This document shows, in pieces, positions 8,356 to 18,600 of a stretch of DNA of 64,000 bases. A program made the position numbers and the translations under genes. Source of the DNA: Candidatus Aenigmatarchaeota archaeon (GTDB lineage Archaea; Aenigmatarchaeota; Aenigmatarchaeia; CG10238-14; SCSR01); contig JAHLMT010000002.1 of assembly GCA_018920185.1 (NCBI GenBank), forward strand, positions 62,001 through 126,000, read 5' to 3'. A model generated the notes under the pieces. That model was not told where the DNA came from. It saw nothing but the letters and a program-made list of their open reading frames with translations, and made no database searches. Each line of letters starts with the position of its first letter. Within the stretch, counting starts at the first letter, position 1.

Positions 8356-9654
8356 ATGCCTTTAGAAGAAAAACCAAAAGACTTACTTTCTATAGTCACT
8401 GAAACAATCGTAGGCAGAACGAAAGAAGATTATGAAAAATTTGGAAATATAGCTACAGGATATATCGGTAAGCACATAGTTGGTACTGGCGAAGATGCTC
8501 ACTTAACAACAAAAGTTTTCATTGATTTATTAAAACCTCATGTAATTTTGGTTAGTGGTAAGAGGGGAAGTGGAAAAAGTTATTCAGCTGCAGTAATTTT
8601 AGAAGAATTCTTATTGTTGCCAGAAGAATTTCGTCAAAAAATGGCTTTTGTTGTTTTCGATCCTGTTGGAATTTATTGGAGCATGAAATTTCCTAATGAA
8701 GCTCAATTACAGCTATTAAATAGTTGGCAATTAGAACCAAAGGGGTTTGATAATATTAAAGTTTATGTCCCAGAAAAGCAGCTTGTAGAATATGAGAAGG
8801 CAGAAATTCCAGTAGATGGTACAATTAGCATATCCTTAAGCGATCTAACAGCAGAAGATCTGATACTTGCATTTAATTTAGAAAGAACCAACGAACTTGC
8901 TGTAACTTTGGAAAAGAATTTTAACTCTTTACTGGAATCTAAAAAAGTTTTTGGACTAGATGATCTGATTGATTCTATCACAAGCGATACAAAAGCTAAA
9001 AAAGAAACAAAAGATGCTTTAACAAGTTTGTTATCCGTATTATCACAATGGGGTATAATTAAAAAAGAAGGAACTAAAGTTAATGAATTAATCAAACCTG
9101 GTGAAGTAGTAGTTTTTGATTTCTCCAGATTAAAATCACAAGAAGTAAGGACACTTGTAGCTGGATTGATAACACGAGAAGTGTTGCATCAAAGGATTCT
9201 ATCAAGAAAAGAAGAGGAAATTGCAAAAATTACAGGAGAACAGCTTAAAATAAAATTCCCAATAACATGGTTAATTTTTGAAGAAGCACATAATTTTGTC
9301 CCTTCAGATAGAGATGTCAGTTCAAGCGCAGATATAAAACGAGTTGCGAAAGAAGGACGAGAACCTGGTGTAGGATTGATAGTAATCACACAAATGCCAA
9401 GTAAAATTCATCAGGATATTCTATCACAAACAGATCTAGTAATCTCTTTCCGCCTGACAAGTAAAGACGACTTACAGGCTCTGCACTCTGTAATGCAGAC
9501 TTATGTCCAAGAAGAACTTGAAAAATATCTAAATCGTCTACCACGTATCCCAGGATCAGCCATTTTACTTGATGATAATCTAGAAAAAATATTTACTGTG
9601 AATATAAGACCGCGAATCAGCCATCATGCTGGCGGGACCGCAAGAGTGGTCTAA
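8356..9654 (+). CDS. HerA-like/DUF87 P-loop ATPase
   Basis: Walker A SGKRGSGKSYSAAVILEEF; Walker B WLIFEEAHNFVP; GVGLIVITQMPSKIHQDILSQTD. Confidence 0.9.
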   Translation: MPLEEKPKDLLSIVTETIVGRTKEDYEKFGNIATGYIGKHIVGTGEDAHLTTKVFIDLLKPHVILVSGKRGSGKSYSAAVILEEFLLLPEEFRQKMAFVVFDPVGIYWSMKFPNEAQLQLLNSWQLEPKGFDNIKVYVPEKQLVEYEKAEIPVDGTISISLSDLTAEDLILAFNLERTNELAVTLEKNFNSLLESKKVFGLDDLIDSITSDTKAKKETKDALTSLLSVLSQWGIIKKEGTKVNELIKPGEVVVFDFSRLKSQEVRTLVAGLITREVLHQRILSRKEEEIAKITGEQLKIKFPITWLIFEEAHNFVPSDRDVSSSADIKRVAKEGREPGVGLIVITQMPSKIHQDILSQTDLVISFRLTSKDDLQALHSVMQTYVQEELEKYLNRLPRIPGSAILLDDNLEKIFTVNIRPRISHHAGGTARVV

Positions 9655-10002
9655 CTCCTGACCTTTCTGACTATTTCCCTCTACTTTGTGTGCTAGAGAT
9701 CCAAACAAATACAAATTCTTCCGTTTTCCCATATAATCTAGCTCATGCCCATAAGGGCTAAGAAGGGCATTTAAAGTATTAACTACAGCATTTACTCTTT
9801 CATGCTCCACAGTTATTTTTGGTTCGCGGTAAATAAGTTTGCCAAGTTCTTCAGATTTTTCTAGAAGACCAAGTTCCGCATACTCGAATGTATCGTCATT
9901 TGTGTTTATTTGTGAAGGATATTGTTTACTTCGTATTAACACTCTAGGCATTAATTGAAGCACAGGCGTATTTGTTGAGAAATCAGTCCACCAATAATTC
10001 AA
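9580..10002 (-). CDS. hypothetical protein, possibly the 3' part of a frameshifted gene starting at 10087
   Basis: 140 aa from an alternative TTG start; an upstream frame (ATG 10087) encodes MRYPIGQSPKLFEHAIEEDLKEIIWKRFFELLVD and stops just as this frame opens. Confidence 0.4.
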   Translation of the reverse strand: MNYWWTDFSTNTPVLQLMPRVLIRSKQYPSQINTNDDTFEYAELGLLEKSEELGKLIYREPKITVEHERVNAVVNTLNALLSPYGHELDYMGKRKNLYLFGSLAHKVEGNSQKGQELDHSCGPASMMADSRSYIHSKYFF

Positions 10003-10116
10003 AAAATCTTTTCCAAATAATCTCCTTTAAATCCTCTTCTATTGCATGCTCAAATAATTTAGGTGATTGGCCGATTGGATACCGCATTATATAATGGAAA
10101 ACTAAAGTTTAAAATT

Positions 10117-11682
10117 TTAACTCAAAATCTTAGTCACAGTTCCTATTCCTTTTGTCTTGCCTTCTCTGAAAACAAATCTATCTCCTTCTTCCAGATAATG
10201 TGATGAATACTTGAATGCGAATCTAACTTTCCCATTTTCTCCAGCTTTCAGATATTCTTTATCGAGCAATTCAACTTTTGCAGATTCACCGATTGTAAAT
10301 AAATGAACAACAGGTTCGTACCCATTGGTTATTCTAGTAGGATGTGTAAGAACGAGAACATCAGCCTCGAAACTTTTCACCGGTTTCGGATCCAATTCTG
10401 GCGAACAAAGTATCATCCCTCTTTTGACCTCATCGTAATTTACTCCTCTTAATGCAACACCCACAACAAACCCCGTGTCCGCCTCGACTAATCTATGATA
10501 ATGCATCTCAATGCTAGATGCTTTAACTTTTCTCATCTTACCAGTTGCATCTGGTCCCAATAACAACTCATTCCCAGCTTTTAATCTCCCTTGTTTAATG
10601 GTTCCAGAAACCACAGTTCCGACACCAGATACATTATATACCTTATCAATAAACATCAAAAATGGTTTGTTTAGGTCTCTCTTCCTTTCAGGTAATAAAG
10701 ACAATAGTTTATTCAATATATCATAACCCTCCAGAGTAACAGCAGAAGTTTTTATTATCGGCACTATCGTATTTAGTTTGTCGATAACAACATTCAAGTC
10801 ATTTTCATCTTTTATTAAATAAGGAATTCTACCAACATTCTTCAGCAATTCTTCTATCTGTGCTTCTGTTTCATCAATCCTTTTCTCACCAACTTTATCG
10901 ATTTTTGTCACACATACTATCACAGGTAGGTTCATAGCTAACAGTAGACCTAAATGTTCCTTAGTTATGTTCATCACACCGTCATCAGCTGCTACTACTA
11001 ACAATCCATAATCGATATCCTGACCAACAACACCACGAATGGCTGTACGAAGAAAACCTTCATGTCCGGGTGTGTCAACAAAGCTAATTAATTTATCTGA
11101 TTGCTCAACTATTCTGCTTCTTTCTTTTTTATCTAAAGGATTTTTAAAGTGAAACGGCTTGTTATCTTTGAAACCTAATAATGCATAATGCAAATCAGCG
11201 GATAAGTTTCTTTCTATTTCATGTGGCAGGCGATCTAAAAATAACCAATTCTTGAGATCTGTATCAGCCTTTCCAGTCATTAAAGTTCCAATTAAAGTCG
11301 ACTTACCATGATTTACATGACCAGAAATTACAACGACTATGTGAGATTTAAATCCATTAGTAGCAACTTTACTAATTACTACTTTCCCAAGCAAATTCCC
11401 ATTATCACTGAACTTTTCAACTTTAACAATTTCTGCATTATTTTCGGATGCAATTACTTTCAAAACGTTTAAACTCTCTTCAAATTCTAATTCAGTTAGT
11501 CCCTTTGCCTTACCATTATCATCAACGCCAATAACATAAATAGCAGTACCTTTACCAATTTCCAATCGATATTTCATCTGAGCTGCCAGATGTTGCTTTT
11601 TCTCTTGCTTAAGATGTATAACACTACTTAACTTCTCTTTAAACTCAATGTTCTTGTTTTCTTTGCTTGGTATTACAACCAT
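10117..11682 (-). CDS. GTPBP1/EF-Tu-like translational GTPase
   Basis: G1 SGHVNHGKST, G3 DTPGHEGF, G4 TKID; domains 2/3 follow. Confidence 0.88.
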   Translation of the reverse strand: MVVIPSKENKNIEFKEKLSSVIHLKQEKKQHLAAQMKYRLEIGKGTAIYVIGVDDNGKAKGLTELEFEESLNVLKVIASENNAEIVKVEKFSDNGNLLGKVVISKVATNGFKSHIVVVISGHVNHGKSTLIGTLMTGKADTDLKNWLFLDRLPHEIERNLSADLHYALLGFKDNKPFHFKNPLDKKERSRIVEQSDKLISFVDTPGHEGFLRTAIRGVVGQDIDYGLLVVAADDGVMNITKEHLGLLLAMNLPVIVCVTKIDKVGEKRIDETEAQIEELLKNVGRIPYLIKDENDLNVVIDKLNTIVPIIKTSAVTLEGYDILNKLLSLLPERKRDLNKPFLMFIDKVYNVSGVGTVVSGTIKQGRLKAGNELLLGPDATGKMRKVKASSIEMHYHRLVEADTGFVVGVALRGVNYDEVKRGMILCSPELDPKPVKSFEADVLVLTHPTRITNGYEPVVHLFTIGESAKVELLDKEYLKAGENGKVRFAFKYSSHYLEEGDRFVFREGKTKGIGTVTKILS

Positions 11683-11722
11683 TTTTATCAGATAATGATA
11701 TACGACATACCCTTATAAAAGT

Positions 11723-12496
11723 TCATTCAGAAAATATCCGACCGATGTACCATATAACCAATATACCAAAAATTAATAAAAGTATCTGCAGTAATGATTT
11801 GTTCAAACCTTTTTCTCTATGTGTCTCTGGTAACAAATCTGTACTCGCAATATAAATGAAACCACCAGCAGCAATTGCAAGTAAAATAGAATTAAGATTT
11901 TCAAATAAAGGAAGGTAAAAGAATCCTAAGAGAGCTCCCACAATAGCAGTCATTTGAGCAGCTAAACTGTATAAGATAATCTTAGCTTTGCTGAACTTGG
12001 CATGAAGTAAAACAGCAAATTCGCCTATTTCTTGAGGTAATTCATGAAACAAAACAGCCAGAGATGTTGTTATTCCTAACTTAATATCAATCAAGAACCC
12101 TGCAGACATTACCAAACCATCAATAAAATTATGCAAAGCATCACCAAATGTTATCAGATATCCAACAGGATGTGCTTTTTCTTCTACAGGATGCTTCTTA
12201 TGCCATACTTGTTCGATAGAATGATGATGATACCAGAGTAAAGTTTTTTCCAAAAGATAAAATAGGATAATACCAGAAAGTGTGTATATCAATACAGTTT
12301 CAACAGATTGAAGCGATGCTATTGATTCGGGTAATAAATCCAGAAATGTTACACCAAATAAAGTACCGATAGCAAAAGTTATCAAATATTTCGATGTTAA
12401 CTTAGCCCATTTCTCCCGGTAGATTAAAAGAACACCACCGGTTATACCGAGCAAACTTATAATTAAAACAGTAATTAGTGCAACAACCAATACCAT
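11723..12496 (-). CDS. ZIP family metal transporter
   Basis: TM segments with HNFIDGLVMSAGF and HELPQEIGEFAVLLHA motifs; His-rich loop. Confidence 0.92.
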   Translation of the reverse strand: MVLVVALITVLIISLLGITGGVLLIYREKWAKLTSKYLITFAIGTLFGVTFLDLLPESIASLQSVETVLIYTLSGIILFYLLEKTLLWYHHHSIEQVWHKKHPVEEKAHPVGYLITFGDALHNFIDGLVMSAGFLIDIKLGITTSLAVLFHELPQEIGEFAVLLHAKFSKAKIILYSLAAQMTAIVGALLGFFYLPLFENLNSILLAIAAGGFIYIASTDLLPETHREKGLNKSLLQILLLIFGILVIWYIGRIFSE

Positions 12497-12542
12497 AAAA
12501 ATAGATTAAACATTTAAAATAATATCTGTTCAATAGGTTAAC

Positions 12543-13310
12543 ATGGCTTTAAAACAGGGATATCCACAATTAGGAGAATTGGTAATTTGTACAGTCAGAA
12601 AAATTAGCCAGTTTGCTGCATGGTGCTCTCTCGACGAATACCAAAATCTTGAAGGTATGATTCATATTTCTGAAGCAGCAGGTAAGTGGGTACACGATAT
12701 AAAAAAATTCATCAAACTCAACAAGCAGTACGTTGCAAAGGTTGTTAAAGTTGATCCACAAGCAAATTTAATAAACTTGAGTTTGAAGAGAGTGTCTAAA
12801 AATGAGGAAAGAAACAAGTGGAACGAGTTTAGGAAAGAGCAGCGCGCCATAGGCATATTAAGGGTAATTGCAAAAGAATTAGGTATATCCGAAGAAAACG
12901 CTCACGAAAGTATAGGATTTAAGCTTCAAGAAAAATTTGGAGATTTGTATACAGGATTCGAGGAAGTTAATAAATCACCAACATTGCTAGCAAAATTAAA
13001 TATTCCGGAAAAATGGCACGAGTCTATCTCAAAAATATTGGAAAAAACCTTTGTTGAAAAAGAATTTAAGATAAAAGCCGAGTTGCAAATGTTATGTTAT
13101 GAAGGCGATGGTATAGAAAGAATAAAGAAATTATTACAAGATCTGGAGAAAAATGGTATGTTAGTTTCTTACGTGTCTGCTCCTAAATACAGGGTTGAAC
13201 TGAAGACAAAAAATCCGAAAGCCGATACCAAAAAATTTGAACGAGAACTACAAAAAATTGTATCGGAAGGAAGCAAAATTAATGTTGATGTAAACTATAG
13301 CATGATATAA
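12543..13310 (+). CDS. translation initiation factor aIF2 subunit alpha
   Basis: S1 domain YPQLGELVICTVRKISQFAAWCSLDEYQNLEGMIHISEAAGKWVHDIKKFIKLNKQYVAKVVKVD. Confidence 0.95.
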   Translation: MALKQGYPQLGELVICTVRKISQFAAWCSLDEYQNLEGMIHISEAAGKWVHDIKKFIKLNKQYVAKVVKVDPQANLINLSLKRVSKNEERNKWNEFRKEQRAIGILRVIAKELGISEENAHESIGFKLQEKFGDLYTGFEEVNKSPTLLAKLNIPEKWHESISKILEKTFVEKEFKIKAELQMLCYEGDGIERIKKLLQDLEKNGMLVSYVSAPKYRVELKTKNPKADTKKFERELQKIVSEGSKINVDVNYSMI

Positions 13311-13462
13311 TGAAACTGAGAAAATGTGATAATTGTAAGATATACACATTTAAACAATTGTGTCCTAAATGCGATAAAGAAACTAAAAATCCTAACCCAC
13401 CAAAATATTCACCCGAAGATACTTACGGTAAATATAGACGATTGAGCAAACAATTTAAATAA
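13310..13462 (+). CDS. nop10: H/ACA RNP protein Nop10
   Basis: 50-aa ORF absent from the track: MKLRKCDNCKIYTFKQLCPKCDKETKNPNPPKYSPEDTYGKYRRLSKQFK; overlaps the aIF2-alpha stop. Confidence 0.94.
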   Translation: MKLRKCDNCKIYTFKQLCPKCDKETKNPNPPKYSPEDTYGKYRRLSKQFK

Positions 13463-13484
13463 TCAATAAAACAAAATATGAGAT

Positions 13485-14285
13485 ATGACAACAACAATAT
13501 TTGAATTTGAGAAACCGAAACTGAAAAACCCTTTGTTTATAGAAGGTCTCCCAGGTATAGGTCATGTTGGTAGAATAGCAGCGCAGTTTCTTGTAGAAGA
13601 ATTGAAAGCAAAAAAATTTGCAGAGCTTTTATCATCACATTTTATGCACTATGTTCTTTTACAACAATCATCATCAGTCCACGTGCTTAAGAACGAATTT
13701 TATTATGTGAAAGCCAAAGGAAAGGGCCAGAGAGATTTGATTATATTGGTTGGTGATTCGCAAAGCATAGACCCTGAAGGACACTACGAAATTTCACATG
13801 AGATTCTTGCGTATCTGAAGAAATTAGGCGTAAAGGAAATGATAACCCTTGGTGGCCTCGGTATTGGGGAGGTTAAAGAAAATCCTAAAGTAGTCGGTGC
13901 GGTTAGTGATGAAGGATTGGATAAGAAATACAAAGGATACGGAATTGATTTTGATGCTGGCAGTAAGGTGGGAACCATAGTTGGTGCATCTGGTTTATTA
14001 CTCGGTTTGGGAAAGATTTATGGCATGAAAGGTATTTGCCTGTTAGGTGAGACATCGGGTTATCCAATTTTGCCTGATCCGAAAGCTGCCGAAGCTATTC
14101 TTAAAGTTCTTATGAGAATGTTAAATTTAAAGCTAGATATAAGCAAGCTTGATGCCAAAGTAAAAGAAATGGAAGATTTCATCAAAAAAATCGAGGAAAT
14201 ACAAAGAAAAGCTATAAGTCAAATGATACAACAGCAAATGCCGCCGAAAGAAAAAGGAAAAGAAGAGTTAAGCTACATAGGCTAG
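13485..14285 (+). CDS. proteasome assembly chaperone family (PAC2) protein
   Basis: NPLFIEGLPGIGHVGRIAAQFLVEEL...GDSQSIDPEGHYEISHEIL...LLGETSGYPILPDPKAAEAIL. Confidence 0.9.
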   Translation: MTTTIFEFEKPKLKNPLFIEGLPGIGHVGRIAAQFLVEELKAKKFAELLSSHFMHYVLLQQSSSVHVLKNEFYYVKAKGKGQRDLIILVGDSQSIDPEGHYEISHEILAYLKKLGVKEMITLGGLGIGEVKENPKVVGAVSDEGLDKKYKGYGIDFDAGSKVGTIVGASGLLLGLGKIYGMKGICLLGETSGYPILPDPKAAEAILKVLMRMLNLKLDISKLDAKVKEMEDFIKKIEEIQRKAISQMIQQQMPPKEKGKEELSYIG

Positions 14286-14324
14286 TTCTAATCTTTAAAA
14301 AGTATTTCGTACAATAGGATATTC

Positions 14325-14924
14325 ATGCCTGCAAAACTTTTGCTCCCAAAAGAAGAATACCTAGCTTCGGGTATACATATAGGTATGAAACAAAAAACAG
14401 ACCAGATGAAAGAATTTATTTACAAAATACGTGAAGATGGGTTAGCTGTACTTAACCTTAGTAAAATTGATGAAAGAATCAAAATTGCAGCTAAATTCTT
14501 GTCGAGGTTAGAAAATATTTTGGTTGTTACCAGGAAATCGATAGCGTTTGATATTATTAAAAAATTTGGTGAAGTAATTAATGCACGAGTTGTCACAGGA
14601 AGATTCATGCCAGGAACATTAACAAATCCTACATATAAAAACTTTTTTGAGGCGCAAGCAATTGTTGTGGTGGATCCTCTAACAGATATACAAGCCTTAC
14701 AAGAAGCAGTCAAAGCTCGTGTGCCCGTGGTTGCTATTTGTGATACTTTTAATGAAGTAAAGGATATAGATTTGATTATACCTGCGAATAATAAAGGAAA
14801 GCGTTCTATTGCGACTATATTCTGGCTATTAGCAAGAGAAATTTTAAGAGAAAGAGGTGTAATAAAATCTGATAAAGATTTTAAATATGAAATAAAAGAT
14901 TTTGAAGGACCTGAAACAAATTAA
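14325..14924 (+). CDS. rps2: 30S ribosomal protein S2
   Basis: LASGIHIGMKQKTDQMKEFIYKIREDGLAVLNLSKIDERI; RFMPGTLTNP; ANNKGKRSIATIFWLLAREILRERG. Confidence 0.95.
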   Translation: MPAKLLLPKEEYLASGIHIGMKQKTDQMKEFIYKIREDGLAVLNLSKIDERIKIAAKFLSRLENILVVTRKSIAFDIIKKFGEVINARVVTGRFMPGTLTNPTYKNFFEAQAIVVVDPLTDIQALQEAVKARVPVVAICDTFNEVKDIDLIIPANNKGKRSIATIFWLLAREILRERGVIKSDKDFKYEIKDFEGPETN

Positions 14925-15101
14925 GTGTTAGTTTATTACCTTAAAATTAAAAAAAATTATTTAAAATTTTGGATTAAAAAAATTAAATCCTTATCAACTA
15001 CAATTTAGGTAACTATAATAATTGTATGACTACATCAAAGTAATTTCATATCTGTAAAATATTAATTGCTCTACAGAAAATGGTATTTAAACTAAAACTT
15101 C

Positions 15102-15141
15102 TATTGTATGTGTCGGTTATAAAAACCACAAGATATTGTAT
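15102..15141. promoter_or_regulatory. candidate pair of NrdR boxes flanking a TATA box upstream of nrdR
   Basis: TATTGTAT at 15102..15109 and 15134..15141 (32 bp apart); the downstream element CCACAAGATATTGTAT (15126..15141) resembles the NrdR-box consensus; TTATAAAAA (15117..15125) lies between them; nrdR ATG at 15171. Confidence 0.5.
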
Positions 15142-15170
15142 TTAAATAGGCTAAAATCACAATAATAGAC

Positions 15171-15617
15171 ATGCGATGCCCGTATTGCAACAGTGAGAAA
15201 ATAAAAGTTATAGACAAACGGCCAAGTGATAACAAAACATTCAGAAGACGTAGAGAATGCCAGAAATGCCACAAAAGATTTACAACATATGAAAGAATAG
15301 AGCTCGTACCGTTAACTGTAATAAAACGTGATGGTAGAAGGGAAGCATTTGATAGGAATAAAATAAGAATAGGAATAATGAAAGCTTGTGAAAAGAGACC
15401 GATAAGCCAAGAAAAAATTGAAAAAATAGTTGATGAAATAGAGAATGAATTGAGAAACATGGACACAACTGAAATAAAATCTAAAGTCATTGGTGATATG
15501 GTGATAGAAAAATTAAAATCTCTGGATGAAGTTGCTTACATTAGATTCGCTTCTGTTTATAAGAAATTTAAAGCTATAGAAGATTTTGAAAAAGAACTTA
15601 AGGCACTAAAAGGATAA
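15171..15617 (+). CDS. nrdR: transcriptional repressor NrdR (zinc ribbon + ATP-cone)
   Basis: [65 protein letters not shown]. Confidence 0.96.
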   Translation: MRCPYCNSEKIKVIDKRPSDNKTFRRRRECQKCHKRFTTYERIELVPLTVIKRDGRREAFDRNKIRIGIMKACEKRPISQEKIEKIVDEIENELRNMDTTEIKSKVIGDMVIEKLKSLDEVAYIRFASVYKKFKAIEDFEKELKALKG

Positions 15618-15621
15618 GATT

Positions 15622-18600
15622 ATGGATAGTTTAGGACAAAAAGTTCAGCTTGTCGGTGAACAGAAAGGATTGAAAATACCAAGATTATTTACAAAATCTG
15701 GAGAAAATGTTTATAATACTTGTGAATGGGAAAAAAGAACTTCGATAATTAAAAACCCTGATGGTTCGATTGTATTTCAAATGAATAATGTTGAAGTTCC
15801 AAAGTTTTGGTCACAAACTGCAACAGATATCCTAGCACAGAAATACTTCAGAAAAAAAGGAGTCCCTCAGTTCGATGATAAAGGAAATCCAATTCTAGAT
15901 GCAAACGGTCAACAAGTTCTCGGTAGTGAAACATCATTAAAACAAGTTGTTCACAGACTTGCGGGGTGTTGGACATGGTGGGGAAAGAAATACAATTATT
16001 TTGCAACAGAGGAAGATGCCCAAGCATTTTATGATGAAGTTGCTTACATGCTTTTACATCAGTTTGCAGCTCCTAACTCACCTCAGTGGTTTAATACAGG
16101 ATTAAATTTTGCTTACGGAATTACAGGTTCACCCCAAGGACATTGGTATGTAGATCCTGATACAAAAGAATTGACACAAGCGAAAGATGCTTATTCACAT
16201 ATTCAAGCGCATGCATGTTTTATTCAACCAGTAAAAGATGATTTAGTAAATGAGGGAGGTATTTTAGATTTGGCTGTCAGGGAAGCAAGAATCTTCAAAT
16301 ATGGAAGTGGATGCACTTCAGAGAATTCGTATGTTTATACAGATAAATTCGGTCTGATAAAAATAAGTGAGTTATTTGAAAAGTTTAAGCATTTAGGAAT
16401 TAATGATTTTGATGGTAAAGGTAAATTTATTGATATATCCAATTTGGGTATTCATACTATTTCTATGAATAAAGACGGAGTTCTAGAAAAAGATTTGATA
16501 GAAAAGATTTGGCAATACGACGTTTCAAAAGAAGACAAGTTAAAAGTTTATTTATCTAACGGTAGTAGAGTTGTAGTTTCCTCGTGGCACCCATTTCTTG
16601 TTTGGAACGGCGAAACTATAGAAGAAAAAAGAGCAGACGAACTTAAAAGAGGGGATGTTGTTTTATCATCAAATTCTTCAATTAAAAATATCTTGCCAGA
16701 AGAGTCTATAACCATAGAATGGAGATCAAAATACAAAAGAATAGAAAATCATTCTATAGAACTAGATAAAGATCTAGCATGGTTAATTGGATATTTCATA
16801 GGCGATGGTTCTATTGATAAGAGAAAATACAAAATAAAAGGCAAGTTATACGAAGATCTTAGGTTGAGATTTTCTGGTGAAACGATAACAAGCTTAAAAA
16901 AAGCTAAGAAAATTATAAAAGAAAAATTCGGAGATTATAGTAGAATAGTAAGTGATAAGAGAAAGAATAGTTTTATTTTAAATTGTGTGGGTAGAAAAGC
17001 TACAAGCTTTTTCGTGAATATAACAAAATCGAATAAAACATATTCAATTGGATTACCCGAATTCATTTTAAAATCCAACCTCACAATCATTTATTCTTTT
17101 CTAGCTGGTTTAATTGATTCGGATGGTTATGTCACCAAAGATGGGAAAACGAAATACGCAACCACCTCTAAACTACTAGCAGAAAAACTTTCTGTATTAA
17201 GTTCGCTACTGGGTTTAGGTGGCGGTATAGTTAAAAATGGAAACACTTATACAGTAACCTTAATTGCTAAATCTAATTCACCAGAAATAATGAAAATTCT
17301 AATAAATCTCTCTAATGTGGATAGAAGAACAAGACTTAACAATTTTTTAATGGACAACCGTAGAAAGTGTTTTACAATGCCACTATCAGATGAAATGTTT
17401 GGTCAAATATTCAATGCTCCGACAAACACATCTGGATGGCTTTCTTATTCAATGGGTTTATCTACTTTCTCTTTGAGTAGGCTGAAATACGAAGGTGTGG
17501 TTAACCCTGTAAAACAGAATAGAATGTTATTTGAAGTTGATAAAACAGAAACTTCAGAATTTCTGAAAAGAATTAGTGAATCTGCAACTTTTGTAGAATC
17601 TGTAGAGAAAATAGATGACGATCCTGAATTTTTTGATTTAACAGTCAAAAAGAATAACAATTATCTTGCAGGTGAACATGGATTAGTTATAATTCACAAC
17701 ACAGGAACAAACTTCTCAACACTAAGAGCTAAAGGTGAGCCGCTATCGGGTGGCGGAACTTCTAGCGGAGTAATGTCATTCTTAAAAATTTATGACACAA
17801 TAGCTGGCTCAATTAAAAGCGGTGGTACGACTCGTCGTGCTGCAAAAATGGTTATTTTAAATATAGATCACCCAGAGATAGAAGCATTCATAAGATGGAA
17901 AGCAGATGAAGAGAAAAAGTTTGCTGCATTAGTTAGTGCTGGGTTAGTTGATGGATATAGTGTTGAATCGGCAGGTGAACATGTGTTCGGTCAGAATTCT
18001 AATAATTCCGTTCGAGTTACTAATGATTTCATGAAAGCTGTCATAGAAGATAAAGATTGGAACTTAACTTGGAGAACAGATGGTAGAGTTGTAAAAACAG
18101 TTAAAGCTAGATACTTGTGGGACATGATTGCACAAGCTGCATGGGAATGTGCCGACCCTGGATTGCAATTTGATACAACATACAATGAGTGGCATACATC
18201 ACCCGCTTCAGGTAGAATAAATGCAACTAATCCCTGTTCCGAATTTGCCTATCTTGATAATTCTGCCTGCAATCTTGCATCATTAAATTTGGTAAAATTC
18301 TTAGAGAACGGGATATTCAATGTAGATGCATTCAAACATGCTGTCAGGTTATGGACAATTGTTCTTGAAATCTCGATTCTAATGGCTCAATTTCCGAGCA
18401 AAGAAATCGCCGAGGTAACTTATAAAACAAGAAGCCTAGGTTTAGGATATACCAACTTAGGTTCACTCTTAATGAGATTAGGAATCCCTTACGATTCTGA
18501 TAAAGCAAGAGCTATTGCTGCAGCCATAACAGCAATAATGACTGGTGAAACCTATGCAACATCTGCTGAACTCGCAAGTTTTCTTGGTCCATTCGAGGAA

